From: Saprospiraceae bacterium
Lineage (GTDB): Bacteria > Bacteroidota > Bacteroidia > Chitinophagales > Saprospiraceae
Length of the DNA stretch: 11,466 bases
Assembly (NCBI GenBank): GCA_013001805.1
Contig: JABDLW010000492.1
Span: 1-11,466 of the forward strand
Reading direction: 5' to 3'
Within the stretch, counting starts at the first letter, position 1. Each line of letters starts with the position of its first letter. The position numbers and the translations under genes were made by a program. Below are positions 7,587-11,466 of this stretch, one piece after another. The notes under the pieces are model-generated. The model saw only the letters and a list, made by a program, of their open reading frames with translations. It ran no database searches and was not told the origin of the DNA.

Positions 7587-9308
7587 ATGAAGCTTAAGTC
7601 TGTTCCAAGGATACTTTGTATATTTTTTATTGCGCTTTTATGCACTGAGCAAATTTGTGCTCAGGTACTTTTAAAAAATCAGAATAAAATTCTTCCGATA
7701 AAAGATATTGAATCATTGGAAGTAATTTTTTTTGGGAGTCAACCTGCCATCCTCGATCAGGCTCAATGGATATCTTCTTTATACTGCGAACAACTTCCAT
7801 TTACTACAGTTACCCGGTCCCGGTTGCATGTATATTTCATTACTAATGCGCATGAGGTTGACACTATAAATCCATCGCGCGGTGAAAATGCAAGTCACAT
7901 CCTTTGTTTTGTGGGAACCACACCAAAAGACGTTGAATGGTCAGATGCCATCATATATTTGGAGGATCAAGATCCGACAGAGATCAGCCGAACCGTCCAG
8001 TCAGTTTTTGGAGGCAGTTACTTTTACGAACGCCTGAGCCGATCGGTGGGTCAATTTCCATTTGGTAGTGGCTTAATGACCGAGGAAGTGACCCGGCTTT
8101 CTGTTCCAGATCTGCAAAGGTCACACTATTACCAGCCGCTAAGGGATACCATGCAGAAACTTATTCAGGAAGGTCTTGACAGTTTTGCATTTCCCGGGGC
8201 CCAGCTATTGGTATTGCACGATGGAGAAATTGCCGTGATGAGTTCTTACGGGTTTCACACCTATGAAAAAGCGAGACCCGTCACAAATACCGATCTGTAC
8301 GATATGGCTTCGATCACCAAGGTCACCACGGCAACACCGGCCTTAATGCACTTATATGATCAAAAAAAAATCGATCTGGATAAAAGTCTTTGTACTTATT
8401 TTCCGGTGTTATGTAATTCCAATAAAGCGGATGTTTCATTGAGAGAAGTTCTGGCGCACCAGGGAAGGTTGCAGCCTTACATTGTATATTGGCAAAATAC
8501 TTTACGCAAAAGTGGTAAATACCGGTCGCGGACTTTCAAAAAGCGAATGTCTTCCCGGTTTCCCATAAAAATAACAGAAGAACTTTTTCTGCACAGGAAA
8601 TATAAAAGGAAAATAGATAAGGCAATTGTCAACTCACCACTAAACGAAAATCCGGGATACATCTACTCAGGACTCACTTTTCTTTTATTTCCGGAATTGG
8701 TCAAGGAATTAACCGGTGAGCGCATTGATTCTTTTTTATACAAGTATTTCTATCATCCGCTGGGAGCCCAACGACTTACCTACCGGCCCAATGATCACTT
8801 TGCAATGAATGAGATTATTCCTACAGAAGTGGATACGGTCTTCCGTCGTCAATTAGTGCACGGTTACGTACACGATGAAGCTGCGGCTATGCTGGATGGG
8901 CTAAGTACCAATGCAGGGTTGTTTGGTAATGCTTTGGATCTGGGGAAATTATGTCAGATGCTGTTGAATTCAGGATCTTATGGAGGGGAACAATTTATCA
9001 GCCCAGAAACACTGCAAGAGTTTACACGCTATCAATTTCCGGAACAAGGAAATAGAAGGGGGCTAGGATTTGACAAACCACTGTTGGAATACAAGGAAGG
9101 AGCCAGCTATGTTGCCAGATCAGCTTCACCGGAGAGTTATGGGCATTCCGGTTTTACCGGTACTTTTTTTTGGGTCGATCCACAAAATAAGACGGTTTTT
9201 ATTTTATTGACAAATCGTGTTTACCCTACCCGGGCAAATACTAAACTCTACCGAATGGGGTTGAGGCCACGTTTGCACCAGGCCATTTACGATTTCCTGG
9301 ATCAATAG
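7587..9308 (+). CDS. Exported serine hydrolase (beta-lactamase/class C PBP-like) with a GH3 C-terminal-like N-terminal region
   Basis: From the ATG at 7587 there are 573 residues. An in-frame TTG 18 bases upstream is less likely because MKLKSVPRILCIFFIALLCTEQICAQ is a clean signal peptide. Residues ~26-145 start with VLLKNQNKILPI, typical of the GH3 C-terminal domain, but no GH3 catalytic (TIM-barrel) domain precedes it. The rest is a beta-lactamase-fold serine hydrolase: S242-I-T-K (SxxK, within DLYDMASITK), LAHQGRL (~290), Y360-S-G at the place of the YxN/YSD motif, VHGYVHDEAAAM (~423-434) and H520-S-G in place of KTG. This matches the C-terminal halves of Bacteroidota GH3-beta-lactamase proteins of ~1000 residues. 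The substrate is unknown; cell-wall peptide or beta-lactam-like amides are plausible. It is divergent from the cell-wall cluster. The family call is firm, the function is not. Confidence 0.88.
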   Translation: MKLKSVPRILCIFFIALLCTEQICAQVLLKNQNKILPIKDIESLEVIFFGSQPAILDQAQWISSLYCEQLPFTTVTRSRLHVYFITNAHEVDTINPSRGENASHILCFVGTTPKDVEWSDAIIYLEDQDPTEISRTVQSVFGGSYFYERLSRSVGQFPFGSGLMTEEVTRLSVPDLQRSHYYQPLRDTMQKLIQEGLDSFAFPGAQLLVLHDGEIAVMSSYGFHTYEKARPVTNTDLYDMASITKVTTATPALMHLYDQKKIDLDKSLCTYFPVLCNSNKADVSLREVLAHQGRLQPYIVYWQNTLRKSGKYRSRTFKKRMSSRFPIKITEELFLHRKYKRKIDKAIVNSPLNENPGYIYSGLTFLLFPELVKELTGERIDSFLYKYFYHPLGAQRLTYRPNDHFAMNEIIPTEVDTVFRRQLVHGYVHDEAAAMLDGLSTNAGLFGNALDLGKLCQMLLNSGSYGGEQFISPETLQEFTRYQFPEQGNRRGLGFDKPLLEYKEGASYVARSASPESYGHSGFTGTFFWVDPQNKTVFILLTNRVYPTRANTKLYRMGLRPRLHQAIYDFLDQ

Positions 9309-9500
9309 TACTCTGTCCACTGAAAGATTGTCGTTAATTCTGGCTTCTTTTTGCAATATGCTACGTTGTAAAGCCTCACCAGAACTCCGGCTCTGTCTAC
9401 GTTCTATCGCCTTGCCTATCACAAAAATATTCTCAGAATTATTCAGCATCTTCCACTGGACAAAGCACTAGATTCTCTCTCGACATAATTAACTAAAGAC

Positions 9501-9528
9501 AAAAAAAAGGATGCATTCTCATGCACCC
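9501..9528 (-). terminator. Rho-independent terminator downstream of gap
   Basis: Read on the minus strand, GGGTGCAT, loop GAGA and ATGCATCC form an eight-base-pair stem with one G-U pair, directly followed by eight T residues. This is a textbook intrinsic terminator for leftward transcription. It lies about 106 bases past the gap stop codon, implying a fairly long 3' untranslated region. In the plus direction no T-tract follows the stem, so it should work one way only. Confidence 0.82.
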
Positions 9529-9554
9529 CTTCCCTATCGGTTTTTGAGTCTTTA

Positions 9555-9571
9555 ATTTCAGAAACTGAAAT
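9555..9571 (-). other. Small perfect hairpin in the gap 3' untranslated region
   Basis: ATTTCAG (9555-9561) and CTGAAAT (9565-9571) are perfect reverse complements around a three-base AAA loop (TTT on the minus strand). The element lies between the gap stop codon and its terminator. It may be an RNA hairpin or a DNA-binding palindrome; no further evidence separates these. Confidence 0.4.
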
Positions 9572-9577
9572 CCTGTG

Positions 9578-9623
9578 CAAGTAGATCACATTGTGTCTCT
9601 TAATAATTGAGAAGATCTACTTG
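9578..9623 (-). other. Ten-base-pair hairpin immediately downstream of gap
   Basis: CAAGTAGATC (9578-9587) and GATCTACTTG (9614-9623) are perfect ten-base reverse complements separated by 26 bases. The loop contains a second, weaker pairing of TCTC (9596-9599) with GAGA (9609-9612). The stem starts 11 bases after the gap stop codon on the minus strand, so it would be part of the gap transcript. There is no U-tract after it. It may protect the mRNA 3' end or define a small RNA processed from this region. Confidence 0.5.
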
Positions 9624-9634
9624 ACATTGTACTA

Positions 9635-10639
9635 TTATAGTAAGCCACAAATTCTTGTGGTTAAATCAGCCAACCGTGCTGAGTATCCGGCCTCATTATC
9701 GTACCAACTTACCACCTTGATAAAATTGCCATCCAATACTTCGGTCATCAATGAATCAAAGATGGAGGAATGTGGATTTTGCAGAATATCCGAAGAAACG
9801 AGAGGATCTGTGCTATATTCCAGTACACCTTTCATTCGGCCTTCCGATGCTTTCTTAAACACGGCATTGATTTCATCGGCGTTGGTCTTTTTTTCAACCA
9901 AACAATTCACCTCAATCATCGAACCGGAAACCACCGGAACTCGCAGTGCGATGGCACTTAACTTTCCGGCTACTTCTGGTACCACGGCACCAACGGCCTT
10001 GGCTGCGCCAGTTGAGGTCGGTACTATGTTGATGGCTGCCGCACGGGCACGGCGTAAATCTTTATGGGGACCATCCTGGATATTTTGATCGGATGTGTAC
10101 GCGTGGGTGGTCGTCATACTCCCGACTTTTACACCCCAATTATCATTTAATAGTTTGATAACCGGTGCAAAACAATTGGTCGTACAACTGGCATTAGAAA
10201 ATAACTTGTTACTAATGTCCAGGTTATCATCATTCACTCCCAGGACGATCGTTTTAATGCCAGCACCTTTTCCCGGAGCCGATAGAACAACCCGCTTGGC
10301 GCCAGCATCCAGGTGTAAATTTGCTTTTTCCGGAGCCAGGAATAGACCAGTGCACTCCAGTACTACGTCAACTCCAAGTTCTTTCCAAGGCAAGTTGGCG
10401 GGATTGCGCTCTGCTGAAGCGTGAATTTTCTTTCCGTTTACGATGAGAAATTCATCAGTTGACTCTACCGTACCGTCAAATTTTCCCTGAGAAGAATCAA
10501 ACTTCAATAAATGGGCTAAGGTGGCATTATCGGTAAGATCGTTGATTGCCACGACCTCTACATCTGGTCTGGAGAGTAAGTTTCTAAAAGTTAGTCTGCC
10601 AATACGGCCGAAACCGTTTATTGCTATTTTCTTTGACAT
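9635..10639 (-). CDS. gap: Type I glyceraldehyde-3-phosphate dehydrogenase
   Basis: Cytoplasmic glycolytic/gluconeogenic enzyme converting glyceraldehyde-3-phosphate, phosphate and NAD+ to 1,3-bisphosphoglycerate. It is full length at 334 residues. The N-terminal Rossmann motif is NGFGRIGRLTFRN (8-20). Asp34 in AINDLTD at the end of the second strand favours NAD+ over NADP+. The catalytic Cys152 is in SNASCTTNC and His179 in TTHAYTSDQ. The STGAAKAVG stretch (~209-217) and the near-terminal WYDNEAGYSARLADL are also conserved. The ATG at 10639 follows a leader of about 40-45 nt from a good -7 element, with no Shine-Dalgarno sequence. The gene appears monocistronic: own promoter, long gap upstream to ssb, own terminator. 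Confidence 0.97.
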   Translation of the reverse strand: MSKKIAINGFGRIGRLTFRNLLSRPDVEVVAINDLTDNATLAHLLKFDSSQGKFDGTVESTDEFLIVNGKKIHASAERNPANLPWKELGVDVVLECTGLFLAPEKANLHLDAGAKRVVLSAPGKGAGIKTIVLGVNDDNLDISNKLFSNASCTTNCFAPVIKLLNDNWGVKVGSMTTTHAYTSDQNIQDGPHKDLRRARAAAINIVPTSTGAAKAVGAVVPEVAGKLSAIALRVPVVSGSMIEVNCLVEKKTNADEINAVFKKASEGRMKGVLEYSTDPLVSSDILQNPHSSIFDSLMTEVLDGNFIKVVSWYDNEAGYSARLADLTTRICGLL

Positions 10640-10689
10640 ATTTTCAATAATTTTTTTGATTTAAAGAAGATCTCCCAAAAATGAAGGGG

Positions 10690-10697
10690 CAAAAGTA
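10690..10697 (-). promoter_or_regulatory. Putative Bacteroidota -7 promoter element for gap
   Basis: On the minus strand this reads TACTTTTG, an exact TAnnTTTG match. It lies 50 bases upstream of the gap ATG, so transcription would begin about 40-45 nt before it. The -33 partner is unclear: a TTTT (in AGTTTTACCC) lies 23 bases upstream instead of the usual TTTG. Position and orientation make it the best promoter candidate in the window. Confidence 0.55.
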
Positions 10698-11131
10698 ATA
10701 ATTTGCTTTGACTTAAGGGTAAAACTTGAGTCGCTCTGCAAGATGATCTTGATCATACATCTAGTTGGGTGGGGGGTAATGATTTGTTGAATAAGCCATA
10801 ATTGGATAGCTTGATTCTCTCTGTACACGAAATATCGGAACGATTCCGACTACGGCCATATGGGTGGAGATTATCTTGATAGGTACTTACCGCGTCGGGC
10901 ATTAAGAAATAGCCCGGGATCTTAGGGATAGGGACAGGAGGAGAATGTTGGTCCTCAAAAGAATGAAGTTGACCGGGGTCGAAGGGAAACCGTTTTCCTT
11001 TTGGGCCCCGGTCTTAATCATAAAAGCGCACGTATACCTAACTTGCCACACTTGGCTTTTACTACACAAGCTTCCAATTACAGAGGCTTGAGACCAAATC
11101 ACACGGCTGCGCAATAATCTGCGAGAGTGCC
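10698..11131. other. Gene-poor stretch between gap and ssb
   Basis: About 430 bases without a convincing gene lie between the gap promoter and the ssb stop. Base composition is patchy, with GC-rich runs such as TGGGTGGGGGG near 10764-10774. Inverted repeats visible are TCGGAA/TTCCGA (10835-10849, CGA loop), CGGGC/GCCCG (10896-10900 with 10912-10916) and the strong hairpin at 10971-11013, listed separately. A 70-codon minus-strand frame (10902-11114) and a 48-codon plus-strand frame (10945-11091) are present but not recognisable. I checked for tRNA, SRP RNA, RNase P and tmRNA signature sequences and saw none. It could be a decayed gene, a regulatory region or an unrecognised RNA. Confidence 0.5.
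10971..11013. repeat. Strong 43-nt imperfect palindrome (hairpin)
   Basis: GACCGGGG (10971-10978) and CCCCGGTC (11006-11013) are perfect eight-base arms. Inside, AAGGGAAA (10982-10989) can pair with TTTTCCTT (10993-11000) in plus-strand RNA, with one G-U pair and a three-base CCG loop. The two helices are separated by an asymmetric internal loop of TCG facing TTGGG. There is no clean T-tract on either side, so it is not a standard intrinsic terminator. It may still stop leftward ssb transcription with Rho, or be part of an RNA or a dispersed repeat family. Confidence 0.6.
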
Positions 11132-11466
11132 TTAGAACGGGGTAGCTGGTTTCTTGTTCATTAGCATAAATTCATCGACAATGATTTCCGTTACATACTT
11201 GGTGACCCCCTCTTTGTCTTGATAACTGCGGCTACTGATTTTTCCACTTACCGCCATTTTTACTCCCTTTGTTGCCAGGCTTGACATCAGCTCGGCCGTC
11301 TTGCCCCAGGCAACTAAATTATGCCAGTCTGTATTTTCGACACGGTCGCCGTTCTTATTGTAAAATGATTCACTGGTCGCCAAGGATGTCCGGGCATACT
11401 TTTTACCATTAGAAGTTTCACTGGTTTCCACATCTTTTCCCAAGTGGCCGATAAGTTGTACACGAT
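11132..11466 (-). CDS. ssb: Single-stranded DNA-binding protein, short form; 5' end off the window
   Basis: 110 residues are visible, opening with RVQLIGHLGKDVE, the usual SSB start a few residues after Met, so only the first few codons lie beyond the right edge. The TTG at 11443 that could be taken as a start is an internal Leu. The OB-fold landmarks are present: SLATSESF, NTDWHNLVAWGKTAE with the aromatic ssDNA-stacking residues, and KGVKMAVSGKISSRSYQDKEGVTKY. SSB tetramers coat single-stranded DNA in replication and repair. The protein stops at KKPATPF, keeping the terminal Pro-Phe but without the long disordered linker and acidic DDDIPF-type tip that recruits partner proteins. It may be a second, shorter SSB paralogue. 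No clear terminator follows; the nearest strong structure is the hairpin 119 bases downstream. Confidence 0.93.
   Translation of the reverse strand, partial: RVQLIGHLGKDVETSETSNGKKYARTSLATSESFYNKNGDRVENTDWHNLVAWGKTAELMSSLATKGVKMAVSGKISSRSYQDKEGVTKYVTEIIVDEFMLMNKKPATPF

Larger units (their letters stand above)
9309..9634. other. Convergent spacer between the serine hydrolase (+) and gap (-)
   Basis: This 326-bp stretch has no convincing gene. It holds a minus-strand intrinsic terminator (9501-9528) and two further hairpins close to the gap stop, listed separately. Nearer the hydrolase, TTCTGG at 9338-9343 and CCAGAA at 9379-9384 form a perfect six-base inverted repeat, with CTT/AAG pairing inside it. 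This may help end the plus-strand transcript, but it lacks a following T-tract. An 81-codon minus-strand frame (9204-9449) overlaps the hydrolase 3' end and shows no recognisable protein features. Confidence 0.6.

Noticed and set aside
9204..9449. Minus-strand 81-codon frame starting MLNNSENIF
   Set aside because: It overlaps 105 bases of the well-supported hydrolase gene, has no recognisable domain or signal, and lies in the convergent spacer.
9621..9642. TTGACA and the TACTAT/ATAGTA palindrome, resembling a sigma70 -35 element and an operator
   Set aside because: The palindrome spans the gap stop codon, there is no downstream plus-strand gene, and E. coli-type -35 boxes are not used by the Bacteroidota housekeeping sigma factor.
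10945..11091. Plus-strand 48-codon frame preceded by AGGAGGAGA just before its ATG
   Set aside because: The purine-rich stretch resembles a Shine-Dalgarno site, but Bacteroidota rarely use one; the frame spans the palindrome and its product is unrecognisable. Worth revisiting only if conserved in relatives.
10902..11114. Minus-strand 70-codon frame downstream of ssb
   Set aside because: Composition is not protein-like, it spans the strong palindrome, and no family is recognisable.

Overview
The window reads as chromosomal DNA of a free-living member of the Bacteroidota. Two upstream regions carry the phylum's TAnnTTTG -7 promoter element. Start codons mostly lack a Shine-Dalgarno sequence. 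Several proteins have Bacteroidota-type architectures: DUF2231/cytochrome c/leucine-rich repeat, GH3-linked serine hydrolase, and short SSB. A Saprospiria- or Cytophagia-like lineage is my guess only. No mobile element, CRISPR array, rRNA or tRNA was seen.

Left part (1-7464), all on the minus strand, in transcription order: glmS (amino-sugar synthesis), a probably exported LD-carboxypeptidase (S66), then a tight three-gene run. That run is an L-Ala-D/L-Glu-type dipeptide epimerase, a lipoprotein D-alanyl-D-alanine carboxypeptidase (PBP4, S13) and a divergent arginyl-tRNA-protein-transferase-like GNAT protein, joined by 0- and 3-bp gaps. Seventy-five bp further on is a large membrane protein with a c-type heme domain, cut by the left window edge. 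glmS, ldcA, the epimerase and PBP4 together form a cell-wall amino-sugar and muropeptide trimming/recycling neighbourhood. A second promoter and a structured leader lie before the epimerase.

Middle (7465-9308): a 122-bp divergent region separates glmS from a plus-strand exported serine hydrolase. This protein keeps what looks like the C-terminal part of a GH3 glycosidase but lacks the GH3 catalytic domain usual in the Bacteroidota GH3-beta-lactamase fusions.

Right part (9309-11466): a 326-bp convergent spacer holds a good minus-strand intrinsic terminator and two further hairpins, all downstream of gap (glyceraldehyde-3-phosphate dehydrogenase). gap has its own promoter. About 490 bp without a convincing gene follows, containing a strong 43-nt hairpin. 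The window ends inside a short single-stranded DNA-binding protein gene that enters from the right edge.

No clearly new multi-gene system is proven. The most interesting points are the cysteine-poor ATE-like protein translationally linked to cell-wall genes, the truncated GH3/hydrolase, and the structured untranslated regions around gap.
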